DNA of 64,000 bases from Mycobacterium nebraskense (GTDB lineage: Bacteria; Actinomycetota; Actinomycetes; Mycobacteriales; Mycobacteriaceae), in the NCBI RefSeq assembly GCF_002102255.1, contig NZ_LQPH01000081.1, positions 83,336-147,335 on the forward strand, in the 5' to 3' direction. This document shows, piece after piece, positions 24,478 through 33,125 of the stretch. The notes beneath the pieces are model-generated. The model worked only from the letters and a program-made list of their open reading frames with translations, had not been told where the DNA came from and did no database searches. A program made the translations under genes and the position numbers. Position 1 is the stretch's first letter. Each line of letters opens with the position of its first letter.

Positions 24478-25886
24478 TCCCCCGCGCCAGGCTGGCGGCC
24501 GTGGCGGCGGTTGCCCTGGTCGTGCTCATCGTTGCCGGCGCTGCCGTTCTTGTCCGTAATACATTCTTCGGCCAACAGACGATTACCGCCTACTTCACCA
24601 CCGCCACCGCGATCTATCCCAACGACGAGGTGCGGGTATCGGGTGTCAAAGTCGGCAACATCAAATCCATTCAGCCGCAGGGCACACAGGCCAAGATGAC
24701 CCTCAAGGTCGACCACGGCGTGCCCATTCCGGCGGATGCGAAGGCGGTTATCGTCGCCTCGAATCTGGTGTCTGCCCGCTACGTCCAGCTCTCGCCGGCC
24801 TATCGAGACAGTGGGCCGGTCATGCGCGACGGGGGAGTCATACCGGTCGAACGGACCGCAGTGCCGGTCGAATGGGACGAGGTCAAAGCCCAATTGATGC
24901 GGCTGGCAACGGATTTGGGACCCAAGAGTGGTGTATCGGGCACGTCGGTGGGCCGGTTCATCGACAGCGCCGCCAATGCGCTGGACGGCAACGGCGACAA
25001 GCTGCGGCAAACACTCGGTCAACTGTCAGGGGTAGGCCGCATCCTCGCCAACGGTAGCGGCAACATCGTCGACATCATCAAAAACCTGCAGACCTTCGTT
25101 GGCGCGCTGCGCGACAGCAACGTCGAGATCGTGCAGTTCAATGACCGCCTGGCCACGCTCACCAGCGTGGTCAATGACAGCAAATCCGAGCTGGACGCGG
25201 CGCTGACCGATCTGTCGACCGCGGTCGGCGAGGTGCAGCGCTTCATCGCCGGGACGCGCAACCAGACCAGCGAGCAGATTGCCCGGTTGGCCGATGTCAC
25301 GCAGGTCCTGGTCGATAAGCACATGGATCTGGAAAACATCCTGCACGCAGCGCCGAACGCGCTCGGCAACTTCTTCAACGACTACAACGCCGACACCGGA
25401 ACCATCGTGGGAGGGTTCGGGATCATGAACTTCGCGAACCCCACCTTTTCGGGTTTGATGGTTCCGGTGCCCGTGCCCGGGTGCACGGCACTCGGTGCGA
25501 TCGAGAACGTCACCGCGGTTGAATCGGGCAAGCTGTGCTCGATGTTCCTGGGTCCCGGGTTGCGGGTGCTCAACTTCAACAACCTGCCGATCCCCATCAA
25601 CATATTCCTGCAGAAGTCGGTGGACCCTTCCAACATCCTCTACAGCGAACCGCGCCTGGCCCCCGGCGGCGAGGGCCCGAAACCCGGACCGCCCGAGATC
25701 CCGCCCGCGGTGTCGGCCTACACCGGCTTGCCCGGTGATCCGGTTGGACCGCCGGGGGCGGTGCCGCCGGCGCCGATACCGGGCGCGGCGATGCCGCTGC
25801 CGCCCCCGCCGACCACACCGATGCCACCACCACCGGCGCCGAGCCTTTCAGGCATGCTGCTGCCCGCAGAAGGGCCACAACAATGA
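24474..25886 (+). CDS. mceD: MceD family protein
   Basis: A 470-residue MCE protein. The membrane helix is near residues 7-26. The MCE domain has TATAIYPNDEVRVSGVKVGNIKSI and SARYVQLSP, then a helical region, and a C-terminal tail of about 70 residues rich in Pro, Gly and Ala (PPPPTTPMPPPPAPS), as in many MceD proteins. The ATG overlaps mceC and the TGA overlaps mceE. The Pro-rich tail may reach into the cell wall (inference). Confidence 0.94.
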   Translation: MIPRARLAAVAAVALVVLIVAGAAVLVRNTFFGQQTITAYFTTATAIYPNDEVRVSGVKVGNIKSIQPQGTQAKMTLKVDHGVPIPADAKAVIVASNLVSARYVQLSPAYRDSGPVMRDGGVIPVERTAVPVEWDEVKAQLMRLATDLGPKSGVSGTSVGRFIDSAANALDGNGDKLRQTLGQLSGVGRILANGSGNIVDIIKNLQTFVGALRDSNVEIVQFNDRLATLTSVVNDSKSELDAALTDLSTAVGEVQRFIAGTRNQTSEQIARLADVTQVLVDKHMDLENILHAAPNALGNFFNDYNADTGTIVGGFGIMNFANPTFSGLMVPVPVPGCTALGAIENVTAVESGKLCSMFLGPGLRVLNFNNLPIPINIFLQKSVDPSNILYSEPRLAPGGEGPKPGPPEIPPAVSAYTGLPGDPVGPPGAVPPAPIPGAAMPLPPPPTTPMPPPPAPSLSGMLLPAEGPQQ

Positions 25887-27151
25887 TCGCCCGGGTTGCG
25901 GCTCGGCGGGTGTTCGCCATCGGCTGCTGCGTGGTGCTGACGGCAACGGGATGCGCATTCCACGGCCTGAATTCACTGCCACTGCCAGGCGCGGTCGGAC
26001 GTGGGCCGGGCGCCAACATCTACCACGTCGAGCTCCCGAATGTCGGTACGATGGAGTCGAATTCGCCGGTGATGATCGACGACGTCGTCGTCGGCAGTGT
26101 CGGCACGATGAAGGTGAAAGGCTGGCACGCCGACGTCGAGATCTCAGTAAAGCGCGATGTCGTCGTCCCGGCCAACGTGGTAGCCACCGTCGGTCAGACC
26201 AGCCTGCTGGGGTCGATGCATGTGGAGCTCAATACGCCGCCCGGCCAGCAGGGAAGCGGACGGCTACAGCCGGGCGCCACCATCCCGCTCAGTCGAGCAT
26301 CGGCCTACCCGTCGACAGAGCAGACGCTGTCGTCGCTGGGAGCGGTCGTCAATGGCGGGGGGCTGGGACAGATCGGGGAGATCATCCACAATTTCTCCAG
26401 CGCCCTGTCCGGGCGTGAGGGCGCGGTACGTGATCTGATCACTCGCCTCGACACGTTCGTCGGAACACTGGACGATCAGCGGAACAACATCGTCGACTCG
26501 ATCCAGGCGCTGAACCGGCTTGCCGGCACATTCGCCGACCAACGCGACGTTCTCACCCAGGCGCTACAGAAGATACCGCCCGCTCTCGATGTGCTGATCA
26601 AGGAGCGGCCACGGCTAACTGCCGCCCTGGACAAACTTCGCGTCTTCAGCAACACCGCCACCCGGTTGGTCAACGATTCCCAGGCCGACCTAGTCAAGAA
26701 TCTCAAGAACTTGGAGCCGACCATCCGCGCGCTCGCCGACGTCGGACCGGAGTTGGGCATAGCGGTCGCGGCCGCGTTCGTGTTCCCGTTCACGCAGAAC
26801 TTCGTCGATCGAGCCGTCCGGGGCGACTACTTCAACCTGCACGTCGATTTGGACCTGTCGATTCCACGGCTCAAGCGAGGACTGATGCTGGGGACCCACT
26901 GGGGGCAGCTGGACCAGCCGTTGGTACCGGCGCCCGGGGACCCGTATTACCTGCAATACACGCACGATCCGATGCATGACCCGCTGAGGCCGCCGTGGGT
27001 GGACCCGGCGAGCCTCCCTCCGCTGCCCGGGCCTCGGCCGGGTGCGGCCCCGCTGCCCGGACCCCCGCCGGCTGCGGCACCGCCGCCTGACGCTGGTCTT
27101 GGTCAAACGGCGCCGCCCGCGGAGGCGCCTCCGACGGGAGCGGGTGGATAG
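25883..27151 (+). CDS. mceE: MceE family lipoprotein
   Basis: A 422-residue MCE protein with a lipoprotein signal. The lipobox VLTATGC places the lipidated cysteine at residue 24, as in LprK/LprN-type MceE proteins. The MCE domain has NVGTMESNSPVMIDDVVVGSVGTM and GSMHVELN, followed by a helical segment with TLDDQRNNIVDSIQALNRLAG. The C-terminus is Pro-rich. The ATG overlaps the mceD stop; the stop abuts the mceF ATG with no gap. Confidence 0.95.
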   Translation: MIARVAARRVFAIGCCVVLTATGCAFHGLNSLPLPGAVGRGPGANIYHVELPNVGTMESNSPVMIDDVVVGSVGTMKVKGWHADVEISVKRDVVVPANVVATVGQTSLLGSMHVELNTPPGQQGSGRLQPGATIPLSRASAYPSTEQTLSSLGAVVNGGGLGQIGEIIHNFSSALSGREGAVRDLITRLDTFVGTLDDQRNNIVDSIQALNRLAGTFADQRDVLTQALQKIPPALDVLIKERPRLTAALDKLRVFSNTATRLVNDSQADLVKNLKNLEPTIRALADVGPELGIAVAAAFVFPFTQNFVDRAVRGDYFNLHVDLDLSIPRLKRGLMLGTHWGQLDQPLVPAPGDPYYLQYTHDPMHDPLRPPWVDPASLPPLPGPRPGAAPLPGPPPAAAPPPDAGLGQTAPPAEAPPTGAGG

Positions 27152-28897
27152 ATGCTGACGCGCTTTGTTCGGATCCAGCTGGCGATTTTCGCGGTCGCCG
27201 GGACCATTGGCGTGATCGCGATGGTCCTGTTCTACATCCAAGCGCCGACCCTGCTGGGCATCGGTCGGATGACGGTGACGCTGGAGCTGCCGTCCACCGG
27301 CGGCCTGTACCGGTTTTCCAACGTGACCTACCGTGGGGTTCAGCTCGGTAAGGTCACCTCGGTGGGCTTGACGCCCACTGGCGCGAAAGCGACGCTGTCG
27401 CTTAGCACTTCACCGAAGGTCCCCGCGGACCTGACAGCGGAGGTGCTCAGTGTCTCTGCGGTGGGTGAACAGTACGTGGACTTGCGGCCCAAAACCGATT
27501 CGCCGCCCTACCTGCACGACGGTTCGGTCATCTCCGTGCGCGACACGACGATTCCGCAGCCGGTCGGGCCGATGCTCGACCAGGTCAATGCCTTGGTTCA
27601 AAGCATCCCGAAGACAAAACTCGGCCAATTGCTCGACGAGTCCTTCCAGGGCTTCAACGGTTCCGGTTACGACCTGGGGTCATTGATCGATTCCTCACAG
27701 ACAATTTCCCGCGACGCCAACGGCGTCGTCGATCGCACCCGAGCCCTCACCGAAGACACCGGGCCGCTTCTGGATACCCAAGCACGCACCACCGATTCGA
27801 TCAGGACGTGGGCACGTAGTCTCGCCGGTATCTCGGATGTGTTGGTGAACAACGATTCCCACTTCCGCACCATCCTGCAAAACGGCCCTGAGGCTGCGAA
27901 CGAAGCGTCCCGGCTGTTCGAACAAATCAAACCGACGCTGCCGGTGTTGCTGGCCAACCTGACTACCATCGGGCAGATCGGCGTCACCTACCACCCCTCG
28001 CTGGAGCAGCTGCTGGTGTTGCTGCCGTCGGCGGTTGCTATCGAGCAGGCCGCCGCGGCACCAAACCATCCCGAGGGCACGGCCCAAGGCGACTTCGCGC
28101 TCACGATCGACGATCCGCCAATTTGCACGGTCGGTTTCATGCCACCCAACACATGGCGATCCCCGGACGACCTCACCGACATCGACACACCGGACGGGTT
28201 GTACTGCAAACTCCCGCAGGATTCACCGATCGGGGTTCGCGGTGCCCGCAACTATCCCTGCATGGGTCACCCGGGCAAGCGCGCGCCCACCGTCGAAATC
28301 TGCAACAGCGACAAGCCGTACATGCCGCTGGCGATGAAGCAGCACGTCCTCGGTCCCTACCCACTGGACCCCAACCTGCTCGCCCAGGGCGTCCCGCCCG
28401 ATGACAGGGTTACCGCCAACGACAGAATGTTCGGCCCGGTCGAGGGAACGCCGCTGCCGCCGGGGGCGGTGCCGCGCGGCACACCGGCGGGGCCGCGGGG
28501 AGAAAGTCCACCACCGGGCACGGTTGGAGCAGCTGTTCCGCCGGTGCCGTCGTCGGGACCACCTCCGCTGGCGCCCATGTCGAGAATGTCGGCTGACCTT
28601 CCGCCCATAGCGCCACTCGACGTCCCTGCACAGGGGGAACTTCCCCCGCCACCCGCGGCGCCCGCACCCCCCGGTCCTCCCGATGCCGCACCAGCCGACC
28701 CGGCCGGCGGCGGAGGGCCGCTGGCTGCGCCAAGCTCATTCGGAGCCAACGCATCTAAGCCCGCGCCGTCGGTCGTGGTGGCAAAGTACGATCCGCGTAC
28801 TGGTCGTTATGTCGGTCCGGATGGGAAGTTGTACCAGCAGTCGGATCTCGTGGCCCCGAAGGCGCCCAAGACGTGGAAGGACATGCTTCCCACCTGA
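27152..28897 (+). CDS. mceF: MceF family protein with long proline-rich tail
   Basis: A 581-residue MCE protein, last of the operon. The membrane helix is at about 7-27. The MCE domain has PSTGGLYRFSNVTYRGVQLGKVTSV and GEQYVDLRP, followed by a helical region and a domain with four or more cysteines (PICTVGFMPP, GLYCKLP, NYPCMGH, VEICNS). The last 150 residues are dominated by Pro, Gly and Ala, but the very end regains order with YDPRTGRYVGPDGKLYQQSDL. The start is ATG directly after the mceE stop. Confidence 0.94.
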   Translation: MLTRFVRIQLAIFAVAGTIGVIAMVLFYIQAPTLLGIGRMTVTLELPSTGGLYRFSNVTYRGVQLGKVTSVGLTPTGAKATLSLSTSPKVPADLTAEVLSVSAVGEQYVDLRPKTDSPPYLHDGSVISVRDTTIPQPVGPMLDQVNALVQSIPKTKLGQLLDESFQGFNGSGYDLGSLIDSSQTISRDANGVVDRTRALTEDTGPLLDTQARTTDSIRTWARSLAGISDVLVNNDSHFRTILQNGPEAANEASRLFEQIKPTLPVLLANLTTIGQIGVTYHPSLEQLLVLLPSAVAIEQAAAAPNHPEGTAQGDFALTIDDPPICTVGFMPPNTWRSPDDLTDIDTPDGLYCKLPQDSPIGVRGARNYPCMGHPGKRAPTVEICNSDKPYMPLAMKQHVLGPYPLDPNLLAQGVPPDDRVTANDRMFGPVEGTPLPPGAVPRGTPAGPRGESPPPGTVGAAVPPVPSSGPPPLAPMSRMSADLPPIAPLDVPAQGELPPPPAAPAPPGPPDAAPADPAGGGGPLAAPSSFGANASKPAPSVVVAKYDPRTGRYVGPDGKLYQQSDLVAPKAPKTWKDMLPT

Positions 28898-28970
28898 AGC
28901 CGCCCCTGACACGATGCAGGCCGCGAAGCGGTCTGAGAAGGAGCGGGGCAATACAGCTACGAACGCCCGG

Positions 28971-29492
28971 TCAGGACAACTTGTCCAGGCGTAGCGGCAT
29001 CGCGATATCAAGCCACTGATTTTGCCCGCAGGCGCCGCTCGGGCCGACCGTTTTGTCTTTTCCGGCAAAGGTCGACGACCCGAGTTGATATCCGCCGTAT
29101 TCATTCACCGGATAGAAATAGAAGGTCTGCTGTCCGGTGAACGCGGTACCGTCCTCGCACCGCTCCCAGTCCGGCACCTCGCGTTTGACCTTCCACATCT
29201 CCCCGTCATTCATATATAGGGGCGCGCTCCATCCCTGGTCGCTGGTCACCGTGCCGTGGCATTCCTGAAATGTGACGCACGACGAGCTGATGGTCCATGT
29301 CTGGACGACCGTCGGCTCGCCGAAGTACTGATCATTCCTCTGCGCCCAATCGCCGATGGACGTGGCGCGGAAGGTCCCGTTAACGGCCACTTCTTCCTTG
29401 GTTGTCGCCCGGGCGATGGATGCCGTGCCCAAACCGCCGAATACAGTGGCGGCGACCAGCGTTGCGGTGGTGAGTGTTCGAACTGATCGCAT
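28971..29492 (-). CDS. Secreted protein of unknown function
   Basis: A 173-residue protein with a Sec signal peptide (LTTATLVAATVFGGLGTASIARA). The mature part has four cysteines (SSSCVTFQECHG, ERCEDG, GACGQN) and many aromatic residues, suggesting a disulfide-stabilised beta fold. Similar small secreted proteins are common in mycobacteria but have no assigned function. The ATG has GAGGAGC upstream. It lies downstream of the second Mce-associated pair on the same strand and converges on mceF. Confidence 0.82.
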   Translation of the reverse strand: MRSVRTLTTATLVAATVFGGLGTASIARATTKEEVAVNGTFRATSIGDWAQRNDQYFGEPTVVQTWTISSSCVTFQECHGTVTSDQGWSAPLYMNDGEMWKVKREVPDWERCEDGTAFTGQQTFYFYPVNEYGGYQLGSSTFAGKDKTVGPSGACGQNQWLDIAMPLRLDKLS

Positions 29493-29626
29493 CAGGTGCT
29501 CCTCGACCCGCCATAATTAACCGACATTATTAATGCGGTATCGACATTGCTTGCGGTCTTTCGTGCAATGAGATTAACACCGCTTCGGCTCCGACAAAAT
29601 GGCGATTGAACCAGGAATGGCAAGCG

Positions 29627-30244
29627 TCACGACAGCGGATCCAACTTCGAGATCAGCCAGGAACCCTTGACTTTCGTCAACGTCACCCGGGCGGTGCTCG
29701 CAGTTGTCTGCGGTTGTGGCTTCTCCTTGCTTGTGGCGGTCTGGTTGATGAATACCAGCACGACGGCTGAATCCGGGTGCAACTCTGAGACGGCGGCGCG
29801 AACCACCTGCGCTGTCTCCGTGACGTGCTTCTGCTGTGCCAGCGCCGCGATCTGTTCTGTGAACTTGGTGTAGTAGGCGAGAAAATTACCGGTGAGATAT
29901 GACTTCGCCTTGGCGAAATCACGGTCCAGGTTGTCGGGAGCGTACGACAGCACCGCGACGGCACCGTCTGACGCCGCCTGGACCGCCCGGTGCGCCGCCG
30001 CGTCGCCGACCTCCTGATCCGGCCGGTACAGAATGAAGTACAGACCGGCAGCGACGGCGACCGCGGTAACGACCAACACCGTCGCGACTATGGAACGCCA
30101 CCTCGCCAAAAACCGGTGGGTCCAGCGCTTGATCGTGGCCAGTCCGTTGGTGCGAGCCGGTTCGGGGGAAGCGGGCGGCGACCCCATCTCGTCGGACGGG
30201 GTCGTTTTCATGCCGTCCAGCGACGAGCCATGCTCGACAGTCAT
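29627..30244 (-). CDS. Mce-associated membrane protein (shorter type), second copy
   Basis: A 205-residue Mce-associated protein with a membrane helix at about 52-71 (IVATVLVVTAVAVAAGLYF). The extracytoplasmic domain aligns by eye with the protein at 10710-11264: shared elements are LSYAPDNLDRDF, FTEQIAALA and [16 protein letters not shown], and the end KLDPLS matches KFDPV. The ATG overlaps the stop of the longer partner. It is likely to bind the Mce complex encoded just downstream of it on the other strand. Confidence 0.86.
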   Translation of the reverse strand: MTVEHGSSLDGMKTTPSDEMGSPPASPEPARTNGLATIKRWTHRFLARWRSIVATVLVVTAVAVAAGLYFILYRPDQEVGDAAAHRAVQAASDGAVAVLSYAPDNLDRDFAKAKSYLTGNFLAYYTKFTEQIAALAQQKHVTETAQVVRAAVSELHPDSAVVLVFINQTATSKEKPQPQTTASTARVTLTKVKGSWLISKLDPLS

Positions 30245-31041
30245 TGCAGGAAATCGACTTTCGACATCTTGAGCTGGCCGCCGTCCCGCGTGAGGTCAAC
30301 GCTGATCCGCCACATGACAGGTGGCCGATGTGTGTTGTCTGCATTGGTGACATCGGATTTCGCCGCGACAAGCACGACCGCCGAGTTGTCGCTCATCGAC
30401 TCGACGGCGACGGCTTCGACGGTGGCCTTGCTGCTTACCTTCGATTCCTCCGTCTGCTTGGCCATAAAGGCTGACAGCGCTGACATTTGGCTCTTGAAGT
30501 CGCCCGTTGAGTAGTCGATGATGCGCTGGTAGTCCTCCTTGGCATGGCTGGGGTCAATCGACATCAGCGCCGTGACCCCTTTCCGGGCTGCTGCAGTGAA
30601 CTCGGCCGCGAGCTGTTGTTTGTGCACGGTGGTGCGGTGCTGCCACACCATGTAACCGCTCGCTGCGAGGGAAGCCGAGGCGAGCCCAACGCCGACGCCG
30701 GCGGCTATTGTTTTCCGCCCCGGGCGTCGAAGCCAACCAGGCCGCCCGGGCCGCGGCAGTCGTAGCCGTGCCCGGGGTGACTTTGCGCGGCGCTGCTCGA
30801 CATCTTGGGAAGCGGCGTCCTCGTGGGCGTCCCCGGTTTCGGCGGCCCGGCGCAGCTTCAAGAGGCGCGCGCGAGCCGCCTCGGCGCGCGCTTCAGCCTC
30901 AGCAATTTCTGCGTCCAATTCCGAGGCGGGGGTTATGGCGCCGGCGGTCGACTGCGGTTCGTCGGGATCGGTCACGTTGGCCGGGTCGCGATGGTCGGCG
31001 TCAGGTCCCTCCGGATTGTGCACGGAGAATGAGCTTATCAC
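30241..31041 (-). CDS. Mce-associated membrane protein (longer type), second copy
   Basis: A 266-residue Mce-associated protein. The cytosolic N-terminus has an Ala/Glu-rich coiled stretch (AEIAEAEARAEAARARLLKLRRA, about 44-66) followed by a basic Pro/Arg patch. A membrane helix (about 111-131) leads to an extracytoplasmic domain with KEDYQRIIDYSTGDF and DNSAVVLVAAKS. It is a paralogue of the 11261-12133 protein, whose N-terminal charged region is longer. The start is GTG; a second in-frame GTG seven residues in is also possible. Confidence 0.84.
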   Translation of the reverse strand: MISSFSVHNPEGPDADHRDPANVTDPDEPQSTAGAITPASELDAEIAEAEARAEAARARLLKLRRAAETGDAHEDAASQDVEQRRAKSPRARLRLPRPGRPGWLRRPGRKTIAAGVGVGLASASLAASGYMVWQHRTTVHKQQLAAEFTAAARKGVTALMSIDPSHAKEDYQRIIDYSTGDFKSQMSALSAFMAKQTEESKVSSKATVEAVAVESMSDNSAVVLVAAKSDVTNADNTHRPPVMWRISVDLTRDGGQLKMSKVDFLQ

Positions 31042-31204
31042 TTCGGTCCGGCCTCAACGGCGTCGTCGTGCGGCTGCAATTGTGGCCCTCACATGCGGAA
31101 ATGCTCGCCTCGCTGGTAACGAGGCGGAGTGCGTTGGGGTAGCCCAGCGCCGACGGCTGTCGGCTTCAGGTGATCTTCTCCAACCAGGAGAATTTTCTTT
31201 TCAG

Positions 31205-31624
31205 ATGTGGCACAGTAATCGGGTGCGATTCCTCGTGGCAATGGCTGCCGCGTTGCTCGGCGCCGGAGTGCTGGCGGCGCCGCCGTCCTCGGCCGGCCCG
31301 ACCGTCTGCGACTACCCCGCGTGCACCCCGGGCATCATGCCCCATCAGGTACTCGGCGCGCCGTGTGACAACACCACCTACTACGCCTTCGGTGTCGACG
31401 ACAGTAACGTTTTCCCCGCCTCGCAGCCCGGACGGCTGATGTTCTGCGGGTCGCCGAGGAGATACCAGCCGCGATGGTTCCGGTCACCCCCAATGGCGGG
31501 AGTCAAGGACGAAGGCGCCAGCTGCCAGAATTACCAGAACTACGTCGCGCAGGCGCCCGATGGCTTGTTCCTCATCTGTTATGCCCACGACGGCATCATG
31601 AGCTGGATCCGCGCCGACACATAG
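31205..31624 (+). CDS. Small secreted protein of unknown function
   Basis: A 139-residue protein with a signal peptide (RFLVAMAAALLGAGVLAAPPSSAG) and a mature domain with six cysteines (VCDYPACTPG, APCDN, MFCGS, ASCQN, ICYAHDG), likely forming three disulfides. No family is recognised. The ATG at 31205 lies 13 bases after AGGAG; an in-frame GTG at 31223 would still include the signal peptide. It converges on the TetR gene with an 11-bp gap. Confidence 0.75.
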   Translation: MWHSNRVRFLVAMAAALLGAGVLAAPPSSAGPTVCDYPACTPGIMPHQVLGAPCDNTTYYAFGVDDSNVFPASQPGRLMFCGSPRRYQPRWFRSPPMAGVKDEGASCQNYQNYVAQAPDGLFLICYAHDGIMSWIRADT

Positions 31625-31635
31625 CAGCACCGTCG

Positions 31636-32238
31636 TCAGTCGTGGGCGTCCCGAGGCAGACCGAGCAGGCGCCGGCTTAAATCGGTCACCCGTTCGAGCA
31701 ATGTGTCGTCGTCGATGTCGGCAACCAACGGATGCATGACCGCGGTGCTCAGCGCGCCGGAGAACATGGCGGCCTCGATCCGCCCGTCCAGACCCGCATC
31801 GCTCAGCAGCACCTGGTACAGCCGGTCCATGAACAGTTGAAACGGCTTGTGCTCGGCCAGCAATCGGACGACGACGGGGTCGAACTGCAGCGTGCGCACC
31901 AACCGGCGGTCGCGAACCGCCATCTCAATCACACGCACCAGCAGGGCATCTCGTGCTTGAGGCCCGTCCTCGTATGCTTCGGCTTCCTCGAGCGCCGGCT
32001 CGAGCCGGCCGAGTTCCCGCTCGGTCACCGCGATGACGATCTGTTCTTTGGTCCGGAACTGGTGGTAGACAGCAGCTTTCGTGATGCCTACGGCGTCAGC
32101 GATCATCTGCAGCGACGTACCGCTGACGCCGTGTGCGGCGAACAGATCCAACGCGGCATCGAGTACCCGCGTCCGGGCCGCGCTGTGCTCGATCAGCCAG
32201 AACTGCCCATCGGTGACCGGCTGCCGTGCTGTTCCCAC
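31636..32238 (-). CDS. TetR/AcrR family transcriptional regulator
   Basis: A 200-residue TetR-family repressor. The N-terminal helix-turn-helix is TSLQMIADAVGITKAAVYHQFRTKEQIV (about 40-67), preceded by RVLDAALDLFAAHG. The C-terminal ligand domain has no recognisable family motif. It is divergent from a four-gene membrane operon, with a perfect 18-bp palindrome between them that lies over the promoter of that operon, so it very probably represses it. Its own mRNA seems leaderless: TAGTCT stands six bases before the GTG. Confidence 0.9.
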   Translation of the reverse strand: MGTARQPVTDGQFWLIEHSAARTRVLDAALDLFAAHGVSGTSLQMIADAVGITKAAVYHQFRTKEQIVIAVTERELGRLEPALEEAEAYEDGPQARDALLVRVIEMAVRDRRLVRTLQFDPVVVRLLAEHKPFQLFMDRLYQVLLSDAGLDGRIEAAMFSGALSTAVMHPLVADIDDDTLLERVTDLSRRLLGLPRDAHD

Positions 32239-32244
32239 GCTCCG

Positions 32245-32250
32245 AGACTA
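32245..32250 (-). promoter_or_regulatory. Leaderless -10 element of the TetR gene
   Basis: On the minus strand TAGTCT is followed by six bases and the GTG start, which fits the TANNNT leaderless pattern. No Shine-Dalgarno is present. Confidence 0.5.
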
Positions 32251-32260
32251 GACGACGCTA

Positions 32261-32289
32261 TTGACCACGGCTAGCCGATCGGCTAGCTT
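32261..32289 (+). promoter_or_regulatory. Promoter with embedded TetR-type operator
   Basis: TTGACC (32261-32266) and TAGCTT (32284-32289) are spaced by 17 bp and form a plausible sigma-A promoter. The perfect palindrome GCTAGCCGATCGGCTAGC (32270-32287) fills the spacer and overlaps the -10 element, so a bound dimer would block RNA polymerase. It lies in the 101-bp gap between the TetR gene and the operon at 32340. Confidence 0.7.
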
Positions 32290-32339
32290 CGCTGACTATC
32301 CGTGTCTGGGTGGCCGATCTCGTGCGGGAGGGAGTGCTG

Positions 32340-33125
32340 ATGTCGGACGTCGACGGTGGCGATGTGCAAGGCCGGGGGTTGACGCGGGCCGTGCCGCGCC
32401 GGATCGACGGTGAGCTCATTCTGTTGTGGACGTTGCCGGTGGCAGTGATCCTCTGGGTGGCGAGCTTCTTCCTGTTTCCGGGCTTCAATCCGCCGATGTC
32501 ACCCGCGATGCCGGCGGACCAGGTTGCCGCGTTCTATCGCGATCCGGCCCACCTCCCGGAGATCCGGTACAGCATGATCCTGTTCAACTGGTTCGGCGTG
32601 TGCCTCGTCCCGATCCTGGCGCTGATCGTGCTGCAGATCCGCCGCATGGCACACCGGACGCCGATCTTCTCCTATGCGATGCTGGGTTGCGTGGCCGGCG
32701 GTCCGACCCTGTTCCTGGTCGCCAACATCTGCTGGCTGCTGGCCGCCTTCCGTCCGGAACGCCGTCCTGAACTGACCCAGCTGCTCAACGATTTCGCCTG
32801 GATGACCTTCACCATCCTGGTCCCGTTCCTGATCGGGCAAAGCGTAATCCTGGCATTGGCAATATATTTCGATGATCAGCCGCGTCCGGTCTTCAATCGC
32901 TGGGTGGCCCACTTCAACCTTCTGGTGGCGGCTGCGCTGGTGCCCGCGGCCTTCGTCGGCGTGTCATTGACCGGCCCGCTCGCGTGGGACGGGTTCTTGT
33001 CGTTCTGGGTGAAAAACGTTGCCATTGCAGTCTGGATCGTCGTGATGGGCCTCGTGTTGGGACAAGCCATCTATCGGGAGCGTGCCGAGAACCGTGGGCG
33101 TCCAGAAGAACTGGTCAACGTATGA
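32340..33125 (+). CDS. Multi-pass membrane protein of unknown function
   Basis: A 261-residue integral membrane protein with about six hydrophobic segments (for example LLWTLPVAVILWVASFFLF, NWFGVCLVPILALIVL, IAVWIVVMGLVLG). No family is recognised, and no haem or metal motif stands out. It shares a pattern with the next protein: a DFAWMTF or DFAFLSF element, FLIG, a FNRW or FPKW step before a helix, then LAWDGFLSFW or LAWNGQIAWW. The two look like tandem paralogues. The ATG has GGGAGGG upstream. First gene of the operon with cytochrome-oxidase-like subunits. Confidence 0.8.
   Translation: MSDVDGGDVQGRGLTRAVPRRIDGELILLWTLPVAVILWVASFFLFPGFNPPMSPAMPADQVAAFYRDPAHLPEIRYSMILFNWFGVCLVPILALIVLQIRRMAHRTPIFSYAMLGCVAGGPTLFLVANICWLLAAFRPERRPELTQLLNDFAWMTFTILVPFLIGQSVILALAIYFDDQPRPVFNRWVAHFNLLVAAALVPAAFVGVSLTGPLAWDGFLSFWVKNVAIAVWIVVMGLVLGQAIYRERAENRGRPEELVNV

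Noticed and set aside
25740..25880. Repeated CCG/CCA triplets in mceD (and similar stretches in mceF)
   Set aside because: Codon-level low complexity of a proline-rich tail, not a CRISPR array or tandem DNA repeat with fixed units.
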